In this document: positions 1 through 8,401 of the stretch, piece after piece
Layout: the number at the start of each line of letters is the position of its first letter
Numbering within the stretch: the stretch's first letter is position 1
Assembly: GCF_900182785.1 (NCBI RefSeq)
Contig: NZ_FXTS01000002.1
Coordinates: 124,001 to 188,000 of the forward strand
Direction of reading: 5' to 3'
DNA from: Oceanospirillum linum
Lineage (GTDB): Bacteria; Pseudomonadota; Gammaproteobacteria; Pseudomonadales; Halomonadaceae
Length of the DNA: 64,000 nt
Made by a program: the position numbers and the translations under genes
Notes under the pieces: generated by a model
Database searches by the model: none
The model's input: the letters and a program-made list of their open reading frames with translations, nothing else
Told to the model about the DNA's origin: nothing

Positions 1-178
1 CATCCATATTAAGATCAAGCAGAACAAGATCTATGTCAGGCTCATGGGTGACCAGTGTAAAGGCCTCATCCAGGTTGCAGGCTTCCATAATTTCACTATC
101 CGGATAGCTGTTACGTACAACGCTGGCGATGGCCTCCCTAAACATGGGATGGTCGTCAGCCGTTACAATTTTGTACAT
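1..178 (-). CDS. Response regulator, N-terminal part (runs off the window)
   Basis: The reverse strand reads MYKIVTADDHPMFREAI and continues to LVLLDLNMD at the window edge. This is the start of a receiver domain: the acidic pair DD at residues 8-9 and the phospho-acceptor Asp in LLDLNMD are visible. The output domain lies outside the window. The DDHPMFREA start is typical of NarL/LuxR-type regulators. An ExaC-type aldehyde dehydrogenase lies nearby, so an ErbR/AgmR-like regulator of alcohol oxidation is a reasonable guess, but the DNA-binding half is not available to test it. Confidence 0.85.
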   Translation of the reverse strand, partial: MYKIVTADDHPMFREAIASVVRNSYPDSEIMEACNLDEAFTLVTHEPDIDLVLLDLNMD

Positions 179-364
179 GGTTAACCTTTTTATCTGCTGG
201 TTGCCTGGTGTGATGGCCGGGCCCATAAACGTTTTTAGCCGGACATTTCAGGCATTTCAATCGGATTAATACTGGCTAATAATGACCTTTGCGCTAGGTT
301 TTGTGCATACTACAAAAGTAAGGCGTGCTTATGTTCATGACTGTATGGCGGAATATTCTTGAGC

Positions 365-485
365 GATGACACAAATGTGGTCTACATTTGATGTACGTGT
401 GATGTTTGTCTCCCGAACAAGCAGTGTGCTTGTTGTTCTGGGGTTCCCACCCTTTTTGTTGGCCGGCGTTTGCCGGCCTTTTTTT
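365..485 (+). ncRNA. Candidate structured small RNA ending in an intrinsic terminator
   Basis: The 346-base gap between two leftward genes holds three consecutive perfect hairpins on the + strand. The first is CAAATGT/ACATTTG (372-378 with 384-390). The second is AACAAGCA/TGCTTGTT with a 3-base loop (416-423 with 427-434). The third is GGCCGGC/GCCGGCC (461-467 with 472-478), followed by seven T. Both neighbours are on the - strand, so this terminator serves no annotated gene. The 5' end is not defined; a weak CATACT -10 at 306-311 is the only promoter hint. An open frame crosses the region but looks like a shadow. The family is not recognised. Confidence 0.45.
461..485 (+). terminator. Rho-independent terminator of the candidate small RNA
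   Basis: A perfect 7-bp G+C-rich stem (461-467 with 472-478) and a 4-base loop are followed by T at 479-485. The opposite strand has no T run after the stem, so it works rightward only. Confidence 0.75.
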
Positions 486-524
486 GTTCTCTGTTTTGTC
501 TCAGTAGATTGGCTCTGCTATGGA

Positions 525-1103
525 TTAGCTGGTTGCCCTTGGGTCTGTTTCCTGCACAAGATCCTTATCCAACTGCGCGGTATAAAAAGATGCCAGAGCC
601 GGATACTCATCAAGGGTGAACAGCTCACGGAACAAAATCCAATCCAGCAGGGTAAACAGGCAGATAGCAGGGTAGCGCCACTCACTGAAATCCCCATCTT
701 TGGCGGCTTGCTCCAATACAGGCATAGTGCGGGCGATACGCTCTTTCTGCAGATTAAGAATCAGGCGGTCATCTGCGGTATCTATTCCTGAGCGTTTGCA
801 CATAAGAATAATAATGAAGGACTCCTGCATGCTGTCGACCAGAGTCATCAGGTTTTCATCTTCCCAGCTAAGGCTCTCTTTCTTTAGCTTTTCATTCAGA
901 TAGCGGTGGATGATGCGGGAGTCATAAACAGAATGTTCATTGTCGACCAGCATGGGAACTTTCATGGCCGGAGTGTAGGTTTCCAGTTCAGCCCGACCAG
1001 CTTCGCTATAGATATCCAAAGGTAAAAAATCGTACTGATGGCCTTCAAGCCAGAGACGAAGGCGTCGAACATAGGGGGATGGGTGGGATCCTACCAGTTT
1101 CAT
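525..1103 (-). CDS. Glutathione S-transferase family protein
   Basis: This is a cytosolic thiol-transferase-fold protein of 192 residues, slightly short of the usual 200-220. The N-terminal thioredoxin-like domain starts MKLVGSHPSPYVRRLRLWL and contains MKVPMLVD (the cis-Pro of the glutathione site) and the following DSRIIHRYL (the Ser that binds the gamma-glutamyl group is at the DS position). The rest is the helical C-terminal domain, including LLDWILFRE. The Ser in SPYVRR sits where Ser/Cys-type enzymes have their catalytic residue. The start has AGGAG about 8 bases upstream. The substrate is unknown; it may help detoxify aldehydes given its neighbour. Confidence 0.9.
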   Translation of the reverse strand: MKLVGSHPSPYVRRLRLWLEGHQYDFLPLDIYSEAGRAELETYTPAMKVPMLVDNEHSVYDSRIIHRYLNEKLKKESLSWEDENLMTLVDSMQESFIIILMCKRSGIDTADDRLILNLQKERIARTMPVLEQAAKDGDFSEWRYPAICLFTLLDWILFRELFTLDEYPALASFYTAQLDKDLVQETDPRATS

Positions 1104-1289
1104 CGGGGTTAGCTCCTAACATTGTCGGGGCGCATTAATGCTCGAAAGCGCCATGAATGATCTTTTTGATAAGCCCTTTAGACATCCTTTAAGAACAGGC
1201 TGCTGGTTGTTCCATTCACCGGTTTATCTGTTTTGTAGAAAAGCACTTTAGTCTTGTTTTCCTGTAGTGGCAAATGATGCGTTACTTTT

Positions 1290-1315
1290 AAAATTAGTAC
1301 TAAAGTACTAATTTT
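1290..1315. promoter_or_regulatory. 12-bp inverted repeat in the GST/exaC divergent promoter region
   Basis: The 401-base gap 1104-1504 separates the divergent GST and aldehyde dehydrogenase genes. It contains AAAATTAGTACT (1290-1301), a 2-base spacer, and its exact complement AGTACTAATTTT (1304-1315). The GTAC cores are spaced like a dimeric repressor site and recall HxlR- or MarR-type operators, but that is only a resemblance. No T run follows, so it is not a terminator. Nothing else clear was seen in the gap. Confidence 0.5.
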
Positions 1316-1504
1316 TAGCCTCTAAAGTGTCATTTTGAGACTCGTTGTGATCAACCATGATGTACTCATAGTGAGTCGGAGCAGGTAGCTCATCAGGTTG
1401 GATGTGTTTCACTTGGCTCCACCATCTTCATTGTTTGATATGCCTAAGGGTGTTCTTTGATCCGAAAGTTCCCCTTAACGACAACAACAAAAGAGGCGAT
1501 TAAT

Positions 1505-3022
1505 ATGATCTATGCACAACCTGGAACAGCGGGTGCTGTTGTTAATTTCAGAGCGCGTTACGGTAACTTTATCGGCGGTGAGTGGGTTGACCCTGTGAAG
1601 GGGGAGTATTTTAAAAATACATCACCGGTTAATGGTGAAGTTATCTGTGAAATTCCACGATCTACTGCTGAAGATGTTGATCTGGCACTGGATGCAGCCC
1701 ATGCAGCGAAGGATGCCTGGGGTAAAACGTCAGTAACAGAGCGCTCAAACCTGTTGCTGAAAATTGCGGACCGGATTGAAGCTAATCTGGAAAAAATTGC
1801 CGTGGCAGAAACCTACGATAATGGTAAAGCGGTGCGTGAAACCTTGGCGGCAGATGTTCCTCTGGCTGTTGACCATTTCCGCTACTTTGCAGGTTGTATT
1901 CGTGCCCAGGAAGGCTCCATCGGAGAGATAGATCAAAATACCGTGGCCTACCATTTCCATGAGCCTTTGGGCGTTGTGGGGCAGATCATTCCCTGGAACT
2001 TTCCACTGCTGATGGCGGCCTGGAAAATTGCCCCGGCCCTGGCCGCCGGTAACTGTATTGTTCTGAAGCCTGCTGAGCAGACACCGGCATCTATTCTGGT
2101 TCTGATGGAGACCATACAGGATCTGTTACCCGCCGGGATTCTGAATATTGTTAACGGCTTTGGCGCTGAAGCCGGTCAGGCACTGGCAACCTCGACGCTT
2201 ATCGCAAAGATCGCGTTTACCGGCTCTACCCCAGTGGGCGCTCATATCCTGAAGTGTGCCGCTGACAATATTATTCCATCCACCGTTGAGCTGGGAGGGA
2301 AGTCTCCGAATATTTTCTTTAATGATGTGCTGGACCAGGAAGACGAGTTTGTCAGCAAATGTGTGGAGGGCAGTGTACTGGCGTTTTTCAATCAGGGCGA
2401 GGTGTGCACCTGTCCATCCCGTATGCTGATTCAGGAAGATATCTACGAAGCCTTTATCGGTAAAGTGATCGAGCGGATCGGTCAGATCAAACGGGGTAAC
2501 CCACTGGATACCGAGGTAATGGTGGGGGCTCAGGCTTCCCAGGAGCAGTATGATAAAATTCTGAGCTATCTGGATATCGGTCGCCAGGAGGGGGCTGAAG
2601 TACTGGTCGGTGGTGATAAAGAAGCTCTCAGCGATGAGATCGGAGGCTACTATATTCAGCCGACCCTGCTGAAAGGCACCAACGATATGCGGGTATTCCA
2701 GGAGGAGATTTTTGGCCCGGTGGTTTCGGTCACAACCTTTAAAGATGAAGCCGAAGCGCTGGCGATCGCCAATGACTCCGAGTTTGGTTTGGGAGCCGGT
2801 GTCTGGACCCGGGATATGAATCTCTCCTATCGCATGGGGCGTGGCATTGAAGCAGGACGTGTATGGACTAACTGCTATCACCACTACCCAGCCCATGCCG
2901 CCTTTGGTGGTTATAAAAAATCCGGTGTCGGCCGTGAGAACCATAAGATGATGCTGGATCACTACCAGCAGACCAAGAATCTGCTGGTCAGTTACGATAT
3001 CAACCCTATGGGTTTCTTCTAA
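1505..3022 (+). CDS. exaC: NAD-dependent aldehyde dehydrogenase, ExaC/acetaldehyde type
   Basis: It oxidises acetaldehyde or similar aldehydes to acids in the cytoplasm and is the second step of ethanol oxidation in Pseudomonas-type pathways. The ATG at 1505 is chosen over an upstream in-frame ATG at 1457 because GAGG lies 8 bases before it and the protein then starts MIYAQPGT, like ExaC. The 505 residues match the ~506 of the family. The catalytic Cys is residue 301 in FFNQGEVCTC, with a second Cys at 303. The general-base Glu is in VELGGKSPN. PWNFPLLMAAWK and the C-terminal QTKNLLVSYD are also characteristic. A response regulator (window edge) and a NosP/NahK-like pair further right match genes near the exa cluster of P. 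aeruginosa. Confidence 0.93.
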   Translation: MIYAQPGTAGAVVNFRARYGNFIGGEWVDPVKGEYFKNTSPVNGEVICEIPRSTAEDVDLALDAAHAAKDAWGKTSVTERSNLLLKIADRIEANLEKIAVAETYDNGKAVRETLAADVPLAVDHFRYFAGCIRAQEGSIGEIDQNTVAYHFHEPLGVVGQIIPWNFPLLMAAWKIAPALAAGNCIVLKPAEQTPASILVLMETIQDLLPAGILNIVNGFGAEAGQALATSTLIAKIAFTGSTPVGAHILKCAADNIIPSTVELGGKSPNIFFNDVLDQEDEFVSKCVEGSVLAFFNQGEVCTCPSRMLIQEDIYEAFIGKVIERIGQIKRGNPLDTEVMVGAQASQEQYDKILSYLDIGRQEGAEVLVGGDKEALSDEIGGYYIQPTLLKGTNDMRVFQEEIFGPVVSVTTFKDEAEALAIANDSEFGLGAGVWTRDMNLSYRMGRGIEAGRVWTNCYHHYPAHAAFGGYKKSGVGRENHKMMLDHYQQTKNLLVSYDINPMGFF

Positions 3023-3033
3023 GCCTGAAGCTG

Positions 3034-3070
3034 ACCTTAGCCTATAGGATTCTTTCCTATGGGCTAAGGT
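3034..3070. terminator. Long hairpin between the convergent exaC and tetR genes
   Basis: A 16-bp stem, ACCTTAGCCTATAGGA (3034-3049) with TCCTATGGGCTAAGGT (3055-3070), has one G-T pair and a 5-base loop. T-rich DNA follows but there is no immediate T run, so termination is probable rather than certain. Confidence 0.55.
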
Positions 3071-3121
3071 CCTGGATGTTAGTTTTGCTGACGCTTTTTT
3101 GTCGCAATTTCTGGCTTTTTT

Positions 3122-3742
3122 TCACCGCTTCTCCGGTGGTTCATTACTTTTGATCATGTCGAGAGCTCCAATAATGAGAGCCTTCATACCTCTGCTCAGC
3201 TCTTTCTCCATTTCTGTTTCTTCCTCTGTCCTATTCGCATCAATAGTGAGTTCTTGCTCAGCTACGGAGTAGACCGTATCGGCTACAGCCAGCCCATGAA
3301 AGGCAACAGTGGCCAGTAGCCAGCGCGCTTGCTCCATTGAAATTTGATACGTTTTGGCTATGTGCTGTTGATGATTATTGATTTTATCGAGCATGGATGG
3401 TGTTGCTGCTAGCCTGCGGATGACATAAGGCGTGACCCCAGGGTGTGTTTTAACAAATTGCTGCACCGATGTGGCAAATGCTGTCAGGTAATCCTGCAGC
3501 TCCAGATAGTTGGGGGTTTGAGGGATATCCCAACGTTGGAATATCTCTTCTGCAATTAGTTGTTTTAGCTCCTCAATGCTGGGTACATGTTTGTAGAGGG
3601 CCATATGGCTCACTCCTAAGGCCGCTGCTACTCCTGTAAAGGTTATGTTTTTCAACCCTATTTTAATGCCTGTCTCAGTAATGCGATCAAGCGTAATTGT
3701 CGGTGGACGCCCTCGCTTGGGGCGGCTTTCTTGTTGTTTCAT
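3122..3742 (-). CDS. TetR/AcrR family transcriptional regulator
   Basis: A dimeric DNA-binding repressor of 206 residues, the usual TetR size. After the basic leader PKRGRPPTIT comes the TetR helix-turn-helix, ITFTGVAAALGVSHMALYKHV, at about residues 33-53. The rest is a helical ligand-binding domain (LAVADTVYSVAEQ). It is divergent from the siderophore-transport operon starting at 3895, and a 31-bp palindrome lies between them, so it probably controls that operon and perhaps itself. The ligand is unknown. Iron control by a TetR would be unusual, because Fur normally does this. Confidence 0.92.
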   Translation of the reverse strand: MKQQESRPKRGRPPTITLDRITETGIKIGLKNITFTGVAAALGVSHMALYKHVPSIEELKQLIAEEIFQRWDIPQTPNYLELQDYLTAFATSVQQFVKTHPGVTPYVIRRLAATPSMLDKINNHQQHIAKTYQISMEQARWLLATVAFHGLAVADTVYSVAEQELTIDANRTEEETEMEKELSRGMKALIIGALDMIKSNEPPEKR

Positions 3743-3831
3743 TCATAGCTCCTAGTTTACTGGTTTCAGGTTTGATTATCTCTACTGTGCATTATTTAGT
3801 TTATATGTTGCAACTAATCATGGTTTTAGTT

Positions 3832-3862
3832 TATGGTAATGCAAATAATTTGTATTACCATA
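3832..3862. promoter_or_regulatory. 31-bp near-perfect palindrome, probable operator
   Basis: The left arm is TATGGTAAT-G-CAAAT, the centre is A at 3847, and the right arm is ATTTG-T-ATTACCATA. Only the centre and one symmetric pair (3841/3853) break the symmetry. It lies 33 bases before the GTG at 3895 and 90 bases before tetR. The size and place fit a TetR-dimer operator overlapping a promoter. TTAGTTTAT occurs twice just upstream (about 3796 and 3826). Confidence 0.6.
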
Positions 3863-3894
3863 TTTTCACCTGGTTGTATTTTGAGGTTAATTTC

Positions 3895-5697
3895 GTGAGC
3901 AATAGTAGCGCAGTTGTCGTTGAGGGAAAAAAAAGAGGCATTGGCCGAATATTAAGGCCAATACGCGGGCAGCTAACTGCTGCCGCGCTCCTGTCAGCGG
4001 TAGGTGCTATGTTGACATTGGTGCCGTTGGCAGGTTTTGCACATATCGCAACAAAGATCACTCTTGATACCGCTATGGGTATCTCTCTAACAGGTGAGAT
4101 TTGGAGGGTGGTTGCGATCAGTCTGGGGAGCTTGTTTGCTGGTGTGATTATGGTTTCGGCGGGAGAGCTGGTGGCGCATTTGGCTGATAACCGAATTACC
4201 TATCACTTGCGGCAGGCGGTTGCTCAGCGACTGGCTCGGGTGCCGCTAGGTTGGTTTACTGCTCAGAGCTCTGGTGATGTAAAGCAAGCGATGCAGGATG
4301 ATATTGCCATACTGCATAGTTTGACTGCTCATTTTTATACCGCAGTAGGCCGGGCGTTGGGTGCTATTTGTATATCTGTTGTTTATATGTTCGCACTGGA
4401 TTGGCGTATGGCTATTGCTACGTTGCTACCATTTATTGGCTTTATTCTGTTTCTGCGTCGTGCCATGAAAACTGGCGATGCGAGCATGACGGCTTTAGCT
4501 GCACGGATGGGGCAAATTAATAGCGCAACAGTTGAGTTTATTGGTGGTATTGCCGAGGTTAAAGCGTTTGGTGCTGCTGGTCGGGCTCACAAAGGGTTTC
4601 ATGAAGCTGTGGATGGCTTTGCTAGGGCCTTTGTTAGTGCGACTCGACCACTGGTAACCTCAATGGCTCATGCTCATGCGATGGTTGCGCCAGTTACAGT
4701 GCTTGGCGTTGTGTTGGTTTTTGGTGTGCTTTTTATAAATTTAGGCTGGATTGAACCGCTGGATATATTGCCGTTTGTTTTGGTGGCACCGAGTATATGT
4801 GCGCCACTGTTGTTGCTGCACACATTGCTGCACGACTTAAGTGGAGCTACCGATGCAGCTAAACGTGTCTTGGCGCTGATGGAAACCCCTGTCCTAGAGT
4901 CTGTGCCTTCAAGCCAATATCAGCACCCCCGAAGCTATGATGTTCGCTTTAATGATGTCAGCTATGGATATAGTGATGGTCATGCTGTGCTGTCAAATAT
5001 CAGTTTTACACTAAAGCCTGGCACCGTTACAGCTATTGTAGGGGCTTCAGGTGCCGGTAAGTCGACACTAGCAAGGATGCTGCTGCGTTTCTTTGATCCG
5101 GATGAAGGCCATATTACCCTTGGTGGTGTCGATCTACGCTGTATCGAAACGGAGAAACTGTACCGATATATCGGGTTTGTACTTCAGGAGGTGCAACTGA
5201 TTCATGCCAGTGTGAGGGATAATCTGGCTCTTGGATGTCCATCGGCGAGTCAGCAGGAAATCGAAAATGCCACCCGTATTGCCAATATCCACGAGCGAAT
5301 TCTTGCTCTTCCGCGGGGTTATGATTCTGTTATTGGGGAAGATGCACAGCTCTCTGGTGGTGAGCGGCAGCGCCTCTGTATCGCGAGGGCTATACTGCTT
5401 GATCCGCCAGTTTTGGTGCTGGATGAGGCTACTGCTTCGGCTGATGCGGGTAATGAACTGGCAATTCAGAAGGCCCTTTCACATTTTGCTGAAGGCCGTA
5501 GCTTAATGGTTATTGCTCATCGGCTTGACACTATAAAACACGCTGATCGTATTCTTGTACTTGAAGACGGGAGGATTGCTGAGGAAGGGACACATCCGCA
5601 ACTACTGGATTTAAAAGGGCGTTACGCGGATCTTTGGCTTAAGGGTAATTATGAGTGCTGCCAGTCTTCTACCCCCTTGGAGGGTGCCTCATGTTGA
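3895..5697 (+). CDS. ABC half-transporter (permease-ATPase), YbtP/IrtA-like, subunit 1
   Basis: An inner-membrane protein with an exporter-type six-helix domain (about residues 20-310) fused to an ATPase domain. The GTG at 3895 is chosen because GAGG lies 8 bases upstream and earlier starts run into the tetR promoter; this gives 600 residues, matching YbtP/YbtQ. Walker A GASGAGKS is at about 383-391, followed by LSGGERQR and the Walker B VLVLDEAT (about 506-513). The next gene encodes a similar protein, so the pair probably forms a heterodimer. Within siderophore operons such pairs import ferri-siderophore despite the exporter fold (YbtPQ, IrtAB). Export of a siderophore is the alternative. 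Confidence 0.85.
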   Translation: MSNSSAVVVEGKKRGIGRILRPIRGQLTAAALLSAVGAMLTLVPLAGFAHIATKITLDTAMGISLTGEIWRVVAISLGSLFAGVIMVSAGELVAHLADNRITYHLRQAVAQRLARVPLGWFTAQSSGDVKQAMQDDIAILHSLTAHFYTAVGRALGAICISVVYMFALDWRMAIATLLPFIGFILFLRRAMKTGDASMTALAARMGQINSATVEFIGGIAEVKAFGAAGRAHKGFHEAVDGFARAFVSATRPLVTSMAHAHAMVAPVTVLGVVLVFGVLFINLGWIEPLDILPFVLVAPSICAPLLLLHTLLHDLSGATDAAKRVLALMETPVLESVPSSQYQHPRSYDVRFNDVSYGYSDGHAVLSNISFTLKPGTVTAIVGASGAGKSTLARMLLRFFDPDEGHITLGGVDLRCIETEKLYRYIGFVLQEVQLIHASVRDNLALGCPSASQQEIENATRIANIHERILALPRGYDSVIGEDAQLSGGERQRLCIARAILLDPPVLVLDEATASADAGNELAIQKALSHFAEGRSLMVIAHRLDTIKHADRILVLEDGRIAEEGTHPQLLDLKGRYADLWLKGNYECCQSSTPLEGASC

Positions 5698-7460
5698 AAA
5701 CCTTTATCCGTGTCTTAGGCGAAGATGTATCTGTTTTTTATCGCTATATCTGGCTGGTAATTATCTATGGCGTGCTTTGTGGAATCAGTATGACGCTTCT
5801 GGTGCCGGTCATCACTTATTTGTTTTCAGGGGAGACAGGGCAGGCTTTACGCTGGCTGGCGGCCTTGCTGCTTGGATTGTTTTTATGTTGGGGGCTGCGT
5901 AATGCTGTAGAGCAGGCGGGGGTGCGGGTTGGGTGCGCTATCCTTCAGGGTGCGCGCCACCGTCTTGGTGATCATGTTTCTCGGTTACCAGTCGGATGGT
6001 TTACACCTCAGAATACTGCTCTACTCAACCACCTTGTTACGCAAGGTACTATGGTTGTGGCCCAGCTTCCGGCGCATGTGCTTACTCCTGTGATTGCGGG
6101 CATTGTGACGCCAATGGTGCTCACAGTCGTATTACTGGTACTACATTGGCCATTAGGCATTATTGCACTACTGTCACTACCTCTTTTAACCGGTGTTATC
6201 GCGCTGACTAATAAGTTATCGCAACGTGCAGATGATGCGTTCCAGTCGCATTTTGCTGAGGCGAGCCAGCGAGTAGTGGAGTTTTCTAAAAACCAGTCTG
6301 TATTACGGGCTTTTAATGGCAGTGGCGGCAGTACATTGTGGTTGAAGAGGACGTTCGAGCTGCAACGCCAATCGGGTTCACGGCTGATTTGGTTATCAGC
6401 TGGTTCTGCTGTACTTAATCTTTGGGCTGTACAGGCAGTATTTTCCGGTTTGTTAATTACTTCCGTCTTGTGGCTCACGGGCCAGCTGGATAGTGGCCTG
6501 GATACAAGTGCAATAATTGCTGTCATCGTTTCATTTTTGCTTGCAAGCCGTTTTATTGACTCATTACTTGACGTGGTGGGTTATGGAGAGGTGCTGGGAA
6601 GTGGGCTTAGTCAGCTTGATGCTATACGTAAGTTGTTTGAGGTTGAGGTACTGCCTGAAGCTGAGACGGGACTAAAGCCCAGGGATGCATCTGTTGAGCT
6701 TCATGGCGTAACGTTTTGCTATGAGAGCGGTGAAGCGGATGTGTTGCGCAATATAAACCTGACCGCTAAGCCTGGAAGTATGATCGCGTTGATTGGTGCA
6801 TCTGGGTCTGGAAAAACTACACTTTTACGCTTGATTGCTCGTTTCTTTGACGTTGACCAGGGGAGTGTGTCTATTGGTGGCGTGGATGTCAGGAATTTGA
6901 CGGGAGAGGTGCTCGCAGGTCAGGTTAGTCAGATTTTTCAGGAGAGTTATCTGTTTTCGGGCAGTATTGCTGACAACATACGCATTGGAAAACCGGGTGC
7001 CAGTGACCTTGACGTCATGGACATCATACGGCAGGCCGGGCTAGCTGACATTGTTGAGCGCTTACCTCAGGGGGTGGATACCCAGGTCGGTGAAGGTGGT
7101 GCTTGCCTATCAGGTGGTGAACGGCAACGTATTGCCATTGCTAGAGCATTGATTAAGGATGCACCGATTCTGTTAGTTGATGAAGCAACTGCGGCGTTGG
7201 ATGCTGAAAGTCAGGCTGTTATTGCGAGTACTCTGGCTAATTTGAAAGGGCGGTGCACTTTAATTGTGATTGCTCACCAGCTTTCAACAGTCGCAATGGC
7301 CGATCAGATTGTCGTGCTTGAAAATGGAGAGGTTGCTGAGCAAGGGCCAGTTGATGAGCTACGTGAAAGTGGTGGTAAATATACACAGCTTTTAGATGAA
7401 CAGCGGGCCACCAAAGGATGGCATATCACCTCGTTTGAAGATGAGGCACAAGAAGACTGA
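5691..7460 (+). CDS. ABC half-transporter (permease-ATPase), YbtQ/IrtB-like, subunit 2
   Basis: The partner of the preceding gene; 589 residues. The ATG at 5691 overlaps the previous stop by seven bases and has GGAGGG 6 bases upstream, so the two are probably translationally coupled. The six-helix membrane domain covers about residues 20-310. The ATPase domain has Walker A GASGSGKTT, signature LSGGERQRIAIARAL and Walker B ILLVDEATAALD, followed by an H-loop in VIAHQLST. It overlaps the next gene by one base. Heterodimer formation is inferred from the adjacency and the different sequences. Confidence 0.85.
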   Translation: MLKTFIRVLGEDVSVFYRYIWLVIIYGVLCGISMTLLVPVITYLFSGETGQALRWLAALLLGLFLCWGLRNAVEQAGVRVGCAILQGARHRLGDHVSRLPVGWFTPQNTALLNHLVTQGTMVVAQLPAHVLTPVIAGIVTPMVLTVVLLVLHWPLGIIALLSLPLLTGVIALTNKLSQRADDAFQSHFAEASQRVVEFSKNQSVLRAFNGSGGSTLWLKRTFELQRQSGSRLIWLSAGSAVLNLWAVQAVFSGLLITSVLWLTGQLDSGLDTSAIIAVIVSFLLASRFIDSLLDVVGYGEVLGSGLSQLDAIRKLFEVEVLPEAETGLKPRDASVELHGVTFCYESGEADVLRNINLTAKPGSMIALIGASGSGKTTLLRLIARFFDVDQGSVSIGGVDVRNLTGEVLAGQVSQIFQESYLFSGSIADNIRIGKPGASDLDVMDIIRQAGLADIVERLPQGVDTQVGEGGACLSGGERQRIAIARALIKDAPILLVDEATAALDAESQAVIASTLANLKGRCTLIVIAHQLSTVAMADQIVVLENGEVAEQGPVDELRESGGKYTQLLDEQRATKGWHITSFEDEAQED

Positions 7461-8401
7461 TGCCTCTCAATCTGTTTGCCATGTTTATTGTGCTGTGTGC
7501 CGCCTCTCTGATGGTTGGGGCTCAATCGCTGGCATGGTATGAGATCTTTTCTTTATCCGGTGATGCCTGGCTTATTCTGACTGTCAGTCGCTTGCCTCGG
7601 TTGGTGACCTTGGTTTTAGCCGGTGTCGGACTGTCAGTTTGTGGCGTAATTCTGCAACATATCACTCGTAACAAGTTTGTTGAGCCTGCTACTTCAGGTG
7701 GGCTGGATGCAGCTAAGCTAGGTATTTTAATTGCGCTGACAATGATGCCTGCTATAGGAGCAGTTGGTCAGATGCTATTTGCTTTGGTCTTTTGTTTAGC
7801 CTCTAGTTTGGTGTTCGTGGCAATTGTGCGTCGTATCCAGTTCAGTAATACGGTTCTCGTACCGGTTATCGGGCTGATGTACGGCGGGGTGCTGAGTGCA
7901 ATTGCTGAATTCTATGCTTATCACAACAATATTCTGCAAAGTATGCAGGGTTGGCTGTTAGGTGATTTCTCGAAGGTCATTGAAGGGCGCTATGAAATCA
8001 TTTATCTGATCGTTCCTGCTGTCGGTTTGAGTTACTTGTATGCGCACCGTTTTACTGTGCTAGGTATGGGGGAAAGTATGGCGGCAAGCCTTGGCTTAAG
8101 CTATGCCGCAACGGCAGCTCTGGGCCTAATATTGGTGGCTGTTACTGTATCTGCAACAGTTATTACTGTTGGAGCCGTTCCTTTCATTGGATTAGTTATT
8201 CCCAGCCTGGTAGCGCTGCGTTACGGCGATAACCTTGGGCGGACTTTGCCCATTATTGCATTGAGCGGGGCTTCCATGCTGCTTATCTGCGATATTTTTG
8301 GTCGATTAATTATGTATCCATTTGAGGTGCCTGTTGGTTTGACCGCTGGCGGGATCGGTGGGGTGTTATTCCTTGTACTCATTTTCAAGGGAGGGCGATG
8401 A
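7460..8401 (+). CDS. Iron-siderophore ABC transporter permease, FecCD family (FatD/CeuB-like)
   Basis: A polytopic inner-membrane protein of 313 residues. The FecCD signature is visible in ILTVSRLPRLVTLVLAG (about 33-49) and in VGAVPFIGLVIPSLVALRYG, the segment that contacts the ATPase. It begins with ATGA overlap at the end of the ABC pair and itself overlaps the next permease by four bases. Together with the next three genes it forms a complete importer of the ferric catecholate type (CeuBCDE, FatBCD, VctPDGC). It is the first of two different permease subunits of one complex. Confidence 0.92.
   Translation: MPLNLFAMFIVLCAASLMVGAQSLAWYEIFSLSGDAWLILTVSRLPRLVTLVLAGVGLSVCGVILQHITRNKFVEPATSGGLDAAKLGILIALTMMPAIGAVGQMLFALVFCLASSLVFVAIVRRIQFSNTVLVPVIGLMYGGVLSAIAEFYAYHNNILQSMQGWLLGDFSKVIEGRYEIIYLIVPAVGLSYLYAHRFTVLGMGESMAASLGLSYAATAALGLILVAVTVSATVITVGAVPFIGLVIPSLVALRYGDNLGRTLPIIALSGASMLLICDIFGRLIMYPFEVPVGLTAGGIGGVLFLVLIFKGGR

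Noticed and set aside
366..791. Open frame of 141 codons on the + strand
   Set aside because: It overlaps the GST gene on the other strand, crosses a terminator hairpin and has no family resemblance or ribosome site.
2126..2962. 278-codon frame on the - strand
   Set aside because: It is a shadow of exaC, which is clearly coding on the + strand.
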